A DNA stretch of 28,082 bases from a virus, in IMG/VR virus record IMGVR_UViG_3300022539_000614, positions 1 through 28,082 of that record; one strand, given 5' to 3'. The position numbers and the translations under genes were made by a program. Below, piece by piece: positions 6,663 to 13,654 of the stretch (within the stretch, counting starts at the first letter, position 1; each line of letters begins with the position of its first letter). Under the pieces are notes generated by a model. The model was not told the DNA's origin and searched no databases. It was given only the letters and a program-made list of their open reading frames with translations.

Positions 6663-9260
6663 ATGGCAGGATATGACAGAATTGATGATGGTAGTACTTA
6701 TACACCAGAACAAGAACAAATAAATCTAAGCGCTGCAGGCACACACATTATTGAATGTCCAGCAGATACAGATATAATCGGTATAGACCCCAATGATCTC
6801 ACTAAAATAATAACAATAGCACCGTTTAAGTTGCGAACTATAATAACTAACAATGGTATTTCCTCTGTAAAATCTATCATATTAATACCTGTCGGGACAG
6901 ATGTGGCGAATACAATCCCTGCTTTTTCAGGGGGTTGGTTAGGCGTTCGTGATGTAGATGGGGGGTATGAGTTCTTTTCAAAAGATAAAAGAGATGATTT
7001 TTATTTAGCGACAGAATGTCCTATTGGTAGGGCGGACAGAACAGAAACTGATATTTCAGCAATTGTTAGTCTACCAGAGTTAGGCTTTGGTTATGGACAA
7101 GATTTATACAATCTAATCGCCGCCACAGGTTCTAGCAAGCACTTATCGGGTGGAGACTTGCAAGCGATTCCAGGGGGTTTAACACTTAAACGTCTAGAGG
7201 GTAGATGGTGGAGAACTTTTGCAAATAGAGATGAAAATCAACGTCATAAAATGACAAATACTGAGCATAATCCCATCGCTTCCTATGAAATTCATTCTGC
7301 CTCTGGTAATGTAGATATACCCACACAGATGGAAGTGGGATTCATAGACAATGGAACAGGTGGAAAAATAGCCATTAACGATAATGAATGGTCATTTTAC
7401 TTGTGTTATCACTGGCCTCGTCACACAGGCGTTGGCTATGAGGGATTTCAAAGAAGCACAAGAAGTTTTGGTAGTTTACATGATGCCAAGTCTTCAATGG
7501 GTCAGGGAATACCTGAAATGCACCCAGCGTTAGACGCCGCAGTATTAACGCACATCATATATATCAAGGGTAATGCTACTGATTTAAATAATCCTGAGCA
7601 ATGTGATGTTCAATGGGTTCGTAAAGATAACATTGGCTCATCTGGCGACCCATTAGTGGGTGGATTGCAACAATCAGGTGTTATTGATTGGGTTGGTGAT
7701 GAACTATTAACAATCAATGCTGATGCAAGTAAATTCGACAGAGCCCAATTTAGAATTGGGTCAGTCAATAGAGCCACAGGGCTAGTTAAATTTGTAAGGA
7801 CAGTCGCTGCTCAGATTGAGATTCCAGTTACTAATCTGACAACTGAGCCCTACACTTATTACGGTTACAATATAGGGACTGATTCCTTTGTTCAGCAACC
7901 TACACCTATGGCTAGACCAGACTTAGACAATATAATTCCCATTGGGAGGTTATGGCATCGTGATAAAGCAAAAATTGATGATGCTCAAACAATGCCTTTA
8001 GTTATTGAAACAAGTCATGATTATGCAGGTCAATTATTGGCATTTGGTGCCTTAAAACAAAGCGGGCTTAATCTATCAGCGAATGGGGCAAATAAAAAAG
8101 TCAACTTATCAACAGGCGTTTTAGAAGTTTTGGGCGGTACATCTACATCGAGAGAAAATATCAGCAATGCTCAACCTGCTAATAAAACACCTTTAACATT
8201 TACCCCTGTTCATAGGGCAATCACAACACATAAAGTTGTTTTTGAGCCTTTTTCTGAGAATCCTGATTATGATAAGTATGATAATGGTTCAGGAACGCTG
8301 GCAATATTGGCCCAAAATAATTTTGGTATACATTATTTTTATATTTTTGCTTTCAGAGACACAGTTGATGTTTTTCTAATTAGAGGTGATGAATCTTACG
8401 CTACTTTAATTGATGCTCAAACTGGCTTACAGCAAAATCCAATACCCATACCCAGCGACTTTAAAAGTGGATTTCCCCTTTCTGCCGTCATTGCTAAAAG
8501 AGGAACAGCTGATCTAGAAACTGCTATTGCTGATGGTGATGCAGTTATTTCATCTGCCAATAGATTTGGCTCATTTGGAGCAGGAGGTGGTGGAGGTATA
8601 GGTGGTGATAATGTTGAAGCTGGTACTGACACAGGGCAAATGACTTACTGGGATAATGTATCAGGGCAATGGAAAGCAATAGCAGTTGATGCTTTGTCTT
8701 GGGATAATATCAATAAGAGATTAGGTATTGGAACAGCAAGCCCAGCCACTAATGCACATTTACATGAACCAAGCGGTGGGCAAGCTTATATTTTCTTCAC
8801 AAATACAGGCTCAACCGCAGGAAAAGGTATTGAATTTGGACTGTTTAGCAATAAATCAGGAGGGATTTGGAATCGTGAGAATGCACCTGTACGCTTTGCA
8901 ACAAATAATGTAGAAGGGGCTTCGTTGGGGGCAGATGGTAATTGGAAGGCTGATAATTACACAAAGTCTGGTAGTGATGCACCAGCAATCAAACACAAAC
9001 TATTAACAGGAACAACAGCGTCTGCTGAAGGTGGTACTGAATCTGTTACACATGGACTTACTGGCTCTAAGATTATTAGCTGGTGCAGCAAGGTTAAACA
9101 CATTGAGAATGAGGGTATTGGGCATCACAATACAAGTTCAGAGGGCTATCATTTTGATGATTGGCACACTGACGAGGAATTCAAAATTCATAATGTTCCA
9201 TTAGAAAGTTATGGTATTTTGACAAAGTCTTTTACTATTTTTGTCACTTACCAAGAATAA
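6663..9260 (+). CDS. Large tail fibre / receptor-binding protein
   Basis: An 865-aa beta-rich protein, probably the distal host-binding fibre. It has a strong Shine-Dalgarno (AAAGGAG) just before its ATG. Visible landmarks are a Gly-rich hinge (FGAGGGGGIGGD, about residue 640) that separates the long shaft or attachment part from a C-terminal module. That module contains a WDNINKRLGIGTASP motif, common in phage tail fibres and spikes, and ends in a domain starting near TTASAEGGTESVTHGLTGSK and finishing SFTIFVTYQE, like other fibre C-termini. No intramolecular chaperone (S74) catalytic pattern is evident. By eye its base composition is clearly more GC-rich (about 40%) than the flanking genes, and codon use differs, so the gene or module was probably acquired by recombination. 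The function is inferred from architecture and context. Confidence 0.8.
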   Translation: MAGYDRIDDGSTYTPEQEQINLSAAGTHIIECPADTDIIGIDPNDLTKIITIAPFKLRTIITNNGISSVKSIILIPVGTDVANTIPAFSGGWLGVRDVDGGYEFFSKDKRDDFYLATECPIGRADRTETDISAIVSLPELGFGYGQDLYNLIAATGSSKHLSGGDLQAIPGGLTLKRLEGRWWRTFANRDENQRHKMTNTEHNPIASYEIHSASGNVDIPTQMEVGFIDNGTGGKIAINDNEWSFYLCYHWPRHTGVGYEGFQRSTRSFGSLHDAKSSMGQGIPEMHPALDAAVLTHIIYIKGNATDLNNPEQCDVQWVRKDNIGSSGDPLVGGLQQSGVIDWVGDELLTINADASKFDRAQFRIGSVNRATGLVKFVRTVAAQIEIPVTNLTTEPYTYYGYNIGTDSFVQQPTPMARPDLDNIIPIGRLWHRDKAKIDDAQTMPLVIETSHDYAGQLLAFGALKQSGLNLSANGANKKVNLSTGVLEVLGGTSTSRENISNAQPANKTPLTFTPVHRAITTHKVVFEPFSENPDYDKYDNGSGTLAILAQNNFGIHYFYIFAFRDTVDVFLIRGDESYATLIDAQTGLQQNPIPIPSDFKSGFPLSAVIAKRGTADLETAIADGDAVISSANRFGSFGAGGGGGIGGDNVEAGTDTGQMTYWDNVSGQWKAIAVDALSWDNINKRLGIGTASPATNAHLHEPSGGQAYIFFTNTGSTAGKGIEFGLFSNKSGGIWNRENAPVRFATNNVEGASLGADGNWKADNYTKSGSDAPAIKHKLLTGTTASAEGGTESVTHGLTGSKIISWCSKVKHIENEGIGHHNTSSEGYHFDDWHTDEEFKIHNVPLESYGILTKSFTIFVTYQE

Positions 9261-9358
9261 TGAAAACAATGAAATTTAAAGTTATAAACGCTAAATTTAT
9301 CGAATTTCCGATTCGTAGGAGAATTGCAGGGGGAAAGCAATTTATCACTAATAAATAG
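9260..9358 (+). CDS. Tiny coupled ORF after the fibre gene
   Basis: A 32-aa basic frame starts with an ATG that shares its A with the fibre stop codon (TAATG), an arrangement typical of re-initiation. The product (MKTMKFKVINAKFIEFPIRR, continuing with RIAGGKQFITNK) has no recognised family or membrane segment. It overlaps the end of the convergent minus-strand gene by 11 bases and stops just before the terminator hairpin, which supports its being the last gene of the fibre unit. It could also be a chance frame. Confidence 0.45.
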   Translation: MKTMKFKVINAKFIEFPIRRRIAGGKQFITNK

Positions 9359-9674
9359 CAACCAAGCCATAATGGCTTGTGTTTTTCGCATCGGATAAGA
9401 CAAGACGTAGAGTTGTTATAATTGATTTTTCATAACTTTTATAATTTCCTTTCCGATGAATTTCAATATTAACTCTATCATTGTCATAATCAAGTATGAA
9501 CTCCATTGCATCAATAGATTCTTGAGTATTGTAAACTTTTATTCGTAAATCAACATATTTGTAATATATCTTTAGTTTCCATTCGCTACCCATTATTTCT
9601 ATGAAATTCTTGCAAATTAGATCATGTTGTCTTCTAGTTTCATTATAAAGATTTATAATATTCATTTTATTCAC
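9348..9674 (-). CDS. Hypothetical early protein, 108 aa
   Basis: A 108-aa soluble protein with its own extended -10 promoter 27 bases upstream and an AGGAG ribosome site (minus-strand leader AAAAGGAGTGAATAAAATG). The sequence is mixed alpha/beta (IYYKYVDLRIKVYNTQESID, then MEFILDYDNDRVNIEIHRKG). It lacks obvious motifs, signal peptide or membrane segment, and I recognise no family. It is the last gene of the early minus-strand cluster and convergent with the fibre operon. It is likely expressed early and could be a host-takeover protein, which is a guess from position only. Confidence 0.7.
   Translation of the reverse strand: MNKMNIINLYNETRRQHDLICKNFIEIMGSEWKLKIYYKYVDLRIKVYNTQESIDAMEFILDYDNDRVNIEIHRKGNYKSYEKSIITTLRLVLSDAKNTSHYGLVAIY
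9362..9386 (+). terminator. Rho-independent terminator of the fibre operon
   Basis: A perfect stem (CAAGCCA, loop TAA, TGGCTTG) is followed by TGTTTTT on the plus strand. It lies four bases after the tiny coupled ORF and inside the 3' end of the convergent gene, whose last codons form the stem. It should stop late read-through into the early cluster. Confidence 0.75.
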
Positions 9675-9700
9675 TCCTTTTATTATTCAATAATAGTTCT

Positions 9701-9709
9701 ATTATAACA
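9701..9709 (-). promoter_or_regulatory. Early-type extended -10 promoter
   Basis: On the minus strand this reads TGTTATAAT, an exact TGnTATAAT extended -10, followed by AGAACTAT. The same block recurs upstream of four other minus-strand transcription units. It lies 27 bases before the ATG at 9674. No good -35 is seen, as is usual for extended -10 promoters. Confidence 0.75.
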
Positions 9710-9734
9710 TAATTTTACTACAGAATTAGTTATT

Positions 9735-9953
9735 TCAAATAAAATTCTCTGGATATTTATCTTTGAGAATATCTTGTATTTTATTTACTGGAATACCACC
9801 AAAATATTTATTAATAAGTTTTAACAACACTTTCTCATTATAATTATCAGCAATTTCTTGTTTTTTGATGTTTATTTTATTTTCTTTCATATTATTATTA
9901 TAAGTAGTAAATACCTTTAATAATTTTTTTATCTGACTATTTTTATCATTCAT
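9735..9953 (-). CDS. Hypothetical early protein, 72 aa
   Basis: A 72-aa highly charged, Lys/Asn-rich, probably helical protein with an AGGAAG ribosome site and its own extended -10 promoter at 10001. The C-terminal part (LINKYFGGIPVNKIQDILKD) has a compact look resembling a small helical domain. I recognise no family and see no membrane segment. Its stop is close to the promoter region of the next gene, so each of these small genes forms its own transcription unit. Confidence 0.65.
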   Translation of the reverse strand: MNDKNSQIKKLLKVFTTYNNNMKENKINIKKQEIADNYNEKVLLKLINKYFGGIPVNKIQDILKDKYPENFI

Positions 9954-10000
9954 TATTATCTTCCTTAATTATTAATAGTATTGTTGTTTTTGATAGTTCT

Positions 10001-10009
10001 ATTATAACA
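10001..10009 (-). promoter_or_regulatory. Early-type extended -10 promoter
   Basis: The minus strand reads TGTTATAAT followed by AGAACTATCAAAA. It lies 48 bases before the ATG at 9953. The sequence downstream of the -10 is nearly the same as at the 12210 promoter for about 35 bases, so the conserved block includes the start of the transcript. Confidence 0.75.
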
Positions 10010-10035
10010 TAGAGTTTATTTTTATTTACTCTTTG

Positions 10036-10503
10036 TTAACTAATCCATTTTTCAATATGTAGTGTTTTATGTGGTATTACTACTTTACTGAACCTCTGTT
10101 CAATTACATCACATGGTAAGAATGAATCACAATCCCAATTACCTTCAATCCTAGACACATATAATTCATCAATTTCTCTTATAAGGGTTTTAATTAATTG
10201 TGCACCACCTATAATCCAAACACTGTTTAATTTCCTAAGCTTATAAATAAATTTAAATGGTGGATTATCAATAGATAATGTACTGCAACCTTTAATCTTA
10301 TCAATTGAAGTAACTACTATATTTTCTCTATTTGGGAGTGGTTTAATAGGTAATGACTCCCATGTTTTTCTACCCATAACTATAGTATGGTATTGAGTCA
10401 TTTCTTTAAACCATTTTTGATCATCTTCATTATGTGGCCATGGAAGTGAATTATTTTTACCAATTCCCCATTCAGAATCAGCTGCTAAAATTGCTCTAAT
10501 CAT
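10036..10503 (-). CDS. frd: Dihydrofolate reductase
   Basis: A 155-aa NADPH-dependent enzyme that reduces dihydrofolate to tetrahydrofolate, replenishing the cofactor spent in thymidylate synthesis during phage DNA replication. Family hallmarks are ILAADSEWGIGKNNSLPWP at residues 5-23, the acidic substrate-binding position (D28, equivalent to E. coli Asp27, in EDDQKWFK), VMGRKTWESLP at 42-52 (NADPH-binding), VVTS at 63-66 and the IIGG turn at 97-100. The length is normal for a bacterial or phage enzyme. It has its own early-type promoter at 10530 and only a weak ribosome site (AAGAAA). No thymidylate synthase is in the window, although phages often encode both. The identification is firm. Confidence 0.95.
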   Translation of the reverse strand: MIRAILAADSEWGIGKNNSLPWPHNEDDQKWFKEMTQYHTIVMGRKTWESLPIKPLPNRENIVVTSIDKIKGCSTLSIDNPPFKFIYKLRKLNSVWIIGGAQLIKTLIREIDELYVSRIEGNWDCDSFLPCDVIEQRFSKVVIPHKTLHIEKWIS

Positions 10504-10529
10504 TTAATTTTCTTAATTAATAAAATAAT

Positions 10530-10538
10530 ATTATAACA
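10530..10538 (-). promoter_or_regulatory. Early-type extended -10 promoter for dihydrofolate reductase
   Basis: The minus strand reads TGTTATAAT, the same extended -10 as the other early units, though the downstream sequence (ATTATTTTAT) differs from the common AGAACTAT. It lies 27 bases upstream of the ATG at 10503. Confidence 0.7.
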
Positions 10539-10940
10539 TTTAGTTTATTAAATAAATTAGAATTAAATATCAATAATATATTTATTATTAAAGATGTTAA
10601 TTGAATAATTAGAATTAATTAACATATCTATTACTATAACAAATAACCTGTCAATTAAATAATTGACTTAATTTTAATTTGTCTGAAATAATAATTGCTT
10701 AATTAATTGACTTAATTTTAAACAAATAACCTATCTATTATATTATAAAAAATAACATGTCAATAAATAAGTAGAAAAAAATTTTATTTATTATCTATCT
10801 CAAAATAACTATGTTATTTCAATTGAACTAAGATTTTATACATTGGTTTTTTATGAATATGAAGTAGAATTATCAGAAATTAAATATATAAATAAATATA
10901 CAAGAATTATTTAAAGTACTTTAAAAAAATTTTATACCAA

Positions 10941-10948
10941 TATAAATA
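10941..10948 (+). promoter_or_regulatory. Possible late promoter (TATAAATA)
   Basis: An exact late-promoter octamer, with another at 10887-10894, lies upstream of the plus-strand membrane protein gene at 11138. It is about 190 bases from the ATG, far longer than the 19-46 bases seen for the other late genes, and lies in extremely AT-rich DNA. It may be fortuitous. Confidence 0.3.
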
Positions 10949-11137
10949 ATTACAAAGAATAAAGTTTTGCTAAAAATAAATATAGGGATATATTAAACAA
11001 CTATCAAAAATTTTTGTTATATTAAAGATTTATATCCATAATATTTTATTTAATGAAAAATATGGACTTGGGCAATTAGTTAAGTTTTAAAATAAATAAT
11101 ATATTGAAGTAAAAAAATAATAGAATTTTATAAGATC

Positions 11138-11458
11138 ATGGAAAAAAAAATTATGTCATGGGAAATAAATAAAAACATATCAATCACTCATATTACTACT
11201 ATTCTAGTTCTTGTAGCAACGATAATTTTTTTCCTGTCTGATATTAATCATGAAACTCAAATAAATACAATTCAAATTGATAACAATAGAGGAATAATCC
11301 AAAAAAATTATAAATCTAATAAAGAATTAATTGAAAAAAATTATAAAAGTAATAAAGATTTGATTGCTACAACAAATAAAAATTTGAATGTCATCGTTAG
11401 TCGTATTGATAAACGCTTAGATATAATCACTAATATTTTACTAAAACGAAATAAATAA
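11138..11458 (+). CDS. Small inner-membrane protein with coiled-coil tail
   Basis: A 106-aa protein with one N-terminal membrane helix (about residues 17-36, ITTILVLVATIIFFL) followed by a charged, helical tail. The tail carries two consecutive 11-residue units of the form KNYKSNK(E/D)LI, encoded by 33-bp tandem copies at 11300-11332 and 11333-11365. The start MSWEINKNISITHI (an alternative ATG at 11153) resembles small phage membrane proteins found near lysis genes. It is the only plus-strand gene inside the early minus-strand cluster and sits next to the repeat block. No clear Shine-Dalgarno is present for either start. A spanin-like, holin-modulating or superinfection role is conceivable but not shown. 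Confidence 0.6.
   Translation: MEKKIMSWEINKNISITHITTILVLVATIIFFLSDINHETQINTIQIDNNRGIIQKNYKSNKELIEKNYKSNKDLIATTNKNLNVIVSRIDKRLDIITNILLKRNK
11300..11365 (+). repeat. 33-bp tandem duplication inside the membrane/coiled-coil gene
   Basis: Two adjacent 33-base units encode QKNYKSNKELI and EKNYKSNKDLI. Units of eleven residues preserve a hendecad coiled-coil register, so the tail has been lengthened without disrupting packing. Confidence 0.8.
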
Positions 11459-11495
11459 ATATGTTACAGATGGATATTAATAATAAAGACTTAAC

Positions 11496-11699
11496 TTAAA
11501 TAACATACTGCTCTAAAAAAGCAGACTTTGACATTTTTATAAAAATATTCTCACCTTGAAAAACACTTTTCATTTTAACGATTGGCTCACGCTTGGCATT
11601 GGCAGGCGTATGAACTTGCCAAAATTTTAAGACCTTACCTGTTGCCTTTTGGTAAACAGTATCACCCAATACCAAATTTTTAAATTCTTTATTAGTCAT
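11496..11699 (-). CDS. Hypothetical early protein, 67 aa
   Basis: A 67-aa basic soluble protein with a GGAG ribosome site 7 bases before ATG. The sequence starts MTNKEFKNLVLGDTVYQKAT and continues GKVLKFWQVHTPANAK, suggesting a small beta-barrel-like or SH3-like fold (inference only). No family is recognised. It is the last gene of a three-gene unit (12161 to 11496) of small proteins transcribed from the promoter at 12210. Confidence 0.65.
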   Translation of the reverse strand: MTNKEFKNLVLGDTVYQKATGKVLKFWQVHTPANAKREPIVKMKSVFQGENIFIKMSKSAFLEQYVI

Positions 11700-11717
11700 T
11701 TTTCTATCTCCAACACA

Positions 11718-11945
11718 TTATTTAATGTTTTTTTTTTCAAAAAGCATAAATTCATTAAAATCATCTATATGTAAATATTCAATATACTTGCTAACACAAG
11801 AACTCATATCATTAATTGCCACAATCTCAACCAACAAATAACCTTTATCATTGACCGCCGAATTTCTTATTTCATAAGAATTACTATCATGAATTATTGT
11901 TTTAACAACTTCATGCTTTGTTCCATCTTGATCTGTTATGTACAT
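11718..11945 (-). CDS. Hypothetical early protein, 75 aa
   Basis: A 75-aa acidic soluble protein with a GGGG-type ribosome site 7 bases before ATG. It has alternating strands (HEVVKTIIHDSNSYEIRNSA, then YLLVEIVAIND) and an acidic helix near the end. I recognise no family. It is the middle gene of the three-gene early unit and separated from its neighbours by 12 and 18 bases, so it is almost certainly co-transcribed with the zinc-ribbon protein upstream. Confidence 0.65.
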   Translation of the reverse strand: MYITDQDGTKHEVVKTIIHDSNSYEIRNSAVNDKGYLLVEIVAINDMSSCVSKYIEYLHIDDFNEFMLFEKKNIK

Positions 11946-11957
11946 TTTTATTCCCCT

Positions 11958-12161
11958 TTAAATATCGTCAATGATAGATTGACAAATTTTACAATTTTGT
12001 TTAGGTGTTTGGAGGTGTTTTTTCCAGTCGTTAATCATAGGAGTAGCCTCTTTGATAGCCTCGTCTTTAATACTTGAAATGACTTTGACAGTTTTTTGTC
12101 TCATTAAAGGAAAACCGCAAGTATCACAAAAAATCTTAACTTTAAATTTTAACTTATTCAT
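11958..12161 (-). CDS. Small zinc-ribbon-type early protein
   Basis: A 67-aa protein with two Cys pairs, CDTC at about residues 12-15 and CKIC at about 57-60, separated by a helical segment. This spacing suggests one treble-clef or ribbon-type zinc site. The basic N-terminus (MNKLKFKVKIF) could contact nucleic acid or a host protein. No named family is recognised. It has a GAGAG ribosome site and a leader of about 40 bases after the early-type promoter at 12210. Small zinc proteins in early regions are often host-takeover or regulatory factors, but that role is not demonstrated here. Confidence 0.65.
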   Translation of the reverse strand: MNKLKFKVKIFCDTCGFPLMRQKTVKVISSIKDEAIKEATPMINDWKKHLQTPKQNCKICQSIIDDI

Positions 12162-12176
12162 AATTTTTTCTCTCTT

Positions 12177-12246
12177 TTATTCAATAGCATTATTGCTTTT
12201 GATAGTTCTATTATAACATATTTTTTGTACATAAATTAGTTGATTC
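12177..12246 (-). repeat. Duplicated early-promoter cassette, copy A
   Basis: About 70 bases including the extended -10, its upstream flank (to AAATTAGTTGATTCA on the plus strand) and the downstream leader. They recur almost unchanged at 13655-13730. The leader part contains the short inverted repeat AGCATTATTGCT. A whole promoter module seems to have been copied between two transcription units. Confidence 0.8.
12210..12218 (-). promoter_or_regulatory. Early-type extended -10 promoter of the three-gene unit
   Basis: The minus strand reads TGTTATAAT then AGAACTATCAAAA. It lies 48 bases upstream of the ATG at 12161. The upstream part is shared with the promoter at 13693. Confidence 0.75.
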
Positions 12247-12426
12247 ATATAAAATTCAATAATCATAGTTGCCATGAAAATATTTCATCAAATTTAAAAA
12301 GACCATTTATTTGGTTTTAAATTCAATAAAATAGAAGTCGTATCATTAATTTGTACGACTAAATCTATACTGAAATATTAAATAAATTAACATAAATGAG
12401 AGTACAATAAAACGTCTGAAACCATA

Positions 12427-12837
12427 TTATCTCTTAACAATGCTTGAACCAAAATAGAACCCTACAATTGCTAAAATTGCATGTGGTAAGTATTCAGGAA
12501 CTATCATACCTTCTAATGTGACATATTTAGTATATTTTTCACCAAAGTCAAAGAAGAATAATCTAAAAACATTATCAACTTCAATAGGTACAACAGTTGG
12601 TAAATTAAAAATAGGTGCTAAAAGAATAATATAAGACATACCTATAAATGCTATAACAATAAATCTACGCATCCAAGCAGCATGAGGTGTGTTTATAGCT
12701 CTAGCAGACTCAATATTTTTTCTACGATGATCTCTTTCATTTGCTAAATCTGCATTACTATCTGCTTTTAAGCGAAAATATGCTGAGCCAACAGTACTTA
12801 ATAACATTGTAATAACTTCAAGAGGTAGTCCAAACAT
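12427..12837 (-). CDS. Holin-like membrane protein (3-TM type)
   Basis: A 136-aa protein with three hydrophobic segments: residues about 4-20 (LPLEVITMLLSTVGSAYF), about 58-80 (FIVIAFIGMSYIILLAPIF) and about 115-134 (LPHAILAIVGFYFGSSIVKR). Between the first two is a charged loop (KADSNADLANERDHRRKNIE). This layout fits the 3-TM holin family associated with phage and gene-transfer-agent release. It would form lesions in the inner membrane that let a lytic enzyme out. Directly upstream in the same unit are a tiny membrane protein and a permuted papain-fold hydrolase, which fits a lysis cassette. The ribosome site is weak. The family is likely; the lysis role is inferred. Confidence 0.65.
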   Translation of the reverse strand: MFGLPLEVITMLLSTVGSAYFRLKADSNADLANERDHRRKNIESARAINTPHAAWMRRFIVIAFIGMSYIILLAPIFNLPTVVPIEVDNVFRLFFFDFGEKYTKYVTLEGMIVPEYLPHAILAIVGFYFGSSIVKR

Positions 12838-12869
12838 TATTAGAGACCTAAATTTTTAGTATCATTATT

Positions 12870-12983
12870 TTATAAAACCTCATTTGATTTTAGAAGATTA
12901 GTTGAATCCCAAATGATAGTTACACCCCCATATAATATAAAAATAGATAATAAAATTACTAAATATTTATTTAGATTTTTCAT
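12870..12983 (-). CDS. Tiny single-pass membrane protein, 37 aa
   Basis: The ATG at 12983 lies inside the last codons of the upstream hydrolase gene (17-base overlap) and opens a 37-aa frame: MKNLNKYLVILLSIFILYGG, then VTIIWDSTNLLKSNEVL. It has a basic N-terminus and one clear membrane helix at about residues 8-25, with no lipobox Cys. The overlap implies translational coupling, and it is followed 32 bases later by the holin-like gene. It could be a small holin partner, antiholin or signal-anchored peptide. No family is recognised. Confidence 0.5.
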   Translation of the reverse strand: MKNLNKYLVILLSIFILYGGVTIIWDSTNLLKSNEVL

Positions 12984-13653
12984 GTTTTAATAATTTAGCA
13001 CATCTTGTTGCTTCTAAAGTTTGCAAAACTAAGTTCAAATCTCTGGGACTGATTTTTGATGATTGAAATTTTACTTGATGATTAAAACATTCAGATTTTT
13101 CTAGAACATCAAAAGCAAACTCTGAACATATTGAAGCTGTATTTTCAAAAACAGGAATCTTAAATATAAAACCAAATATAGCCCATAAATCATATTTTCT
13201 ACCAATTTGTTCAGAAACCCAATTTATAGTCTCTTGTGATACCTCAATCTCATAACGTTTTATTTTAGAAAAAGCATTTTCTGTAAATTTTGTTTTTTTA
13301 ATGCCACCAAAAATATGAGCACCAATTAAAATATTTGGTGCATTTGATAGAATTATATCTACATGCCCAAATTTACCTCTAATGACCCATCTAGTAACAC
13401 GACTGATGATACTATTGCTAGCAGATAATTGTATCGTTAATGTAAGATTTAGTGTATTTCCAGTAGTGTATTTATTATCCCGTTGACGCCTATCTGGTCT
13501 CAAAGTTGATTCAGCAATTCTTTTTGGGCCTGGTTTAATTCTCAAAGTTGTATCATCATGCAAGAATTCAGTAAAAAGAACAACAGAGGAAAGAGACTTA
13601 CAATAAACCCTTTCACCCTCTTTTAAATCTTTAAGTTTTTCAAATTTAATCAT
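12967..13653 (-). CDS. Permuted papain-fold (NlpC/P60-like, YiiX-type) cysteine hydrolase
   Basis: A 228-aa protein. I chose the ATG at 13653 (MIKFEKLKDLKEG), preceded by GGAA, because the open frame further upstream runs through the promoter cassette. Residues about 75-185 carry a circularly permuted papain-like pattern: the His comes first (H97 in RGKFGHVDIIL), followed by IGRKYDLWAIFGF and then the putative nucleophile C176 in SICSEFAFDVL. Such enzymes act as peptidases, amidases or acyl-transferring hydrolases. With a tiny membrane protein and a holin-like protein downstream in the same unit, a peptidoglycan-cleaving lysis role is plausible, though a host-modifying or virion role is not excluded. 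There is no signal peptide. The catalytic reading is by motif only. Confidence 0.6.
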   Translation of the reverse strand: MIKFEKLKDLKEGERVYCKSLSSVVLFTEFLHDDTTLRIKPGPKRIAESTLRPDRRQRDNKYTTGNTLNLTLTIQLSASNSIISRVTRWVIRGKFGHVDIILSNAPNILIGAHIFGGIKKTKFTENAFSKIKRYEIEVSQETINWVSEQIGRKYDLWAIFGFIFKIPVFENTASICSEFAFDVLEKSECFNHQVKFQSSKISPRDLNLVLQTLEATRCAKLLKHEKSK

Positions 13654-13654
13654 T

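Larger units (their letters stand above)
10504..11137. repeat. AT-rich non-coding block with iteron-like repeats
   Basis: About 630 bases without a convincing gene, and the most AT-rich part of the window. It contains a direct repeat of AATTGACTTAATTTTA (10661-10676 and 10705-10720) and a repeat of AACAAATAACCT (10638-10649 and 10721-10732), with a looser third relative near 10749 (AAAATAACATGTCAATA). There is also a perfect inverted repeat GTCAATTA-AA-TAATTGAC at 10650-10667. Two TATAAATA octamers lie at 10887 and 10941. The arrangement recalls a replication origin or another DNA-unwinding or protein-binding site, but nothing proves that. Frames crossing it are interrupted by many stops. Confidence 0.55.

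Noticed and set aside
8417-8632. 71-aa minus-strand open frame opposite the fibre gene
   Set aside because: It is the reverse of the Gly-rich hinge, hence its Pro run; no ribosome site or promoter.
10242-10249. TATAAATA inside the dihydrofolate reductase gene (plus strand)
   Set aside because: No plus-strand gene starts downstream at a sensible distance; taken as a chance octamer. The one at 18362-18369 (minus strand) was rejected for the same reason.
10771-10914. Plus-strand stretch of about 47 codons without a stop in the AT-rich block, continuing in frame between stops as a possible decayed gene
   Set aside because: No start codon or ribosome site; in DNA this AT-rich such runs and K/N/I/Y-rich translations arise by chance.
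12336-12360. Inverted repeat AGTCGTA...TACGACT before the holin-like gene's end
   Set aside because: Only a 7-bp stem with an 11-base loop and no T-run, so not called as a terminator, though it could still be a weak one.
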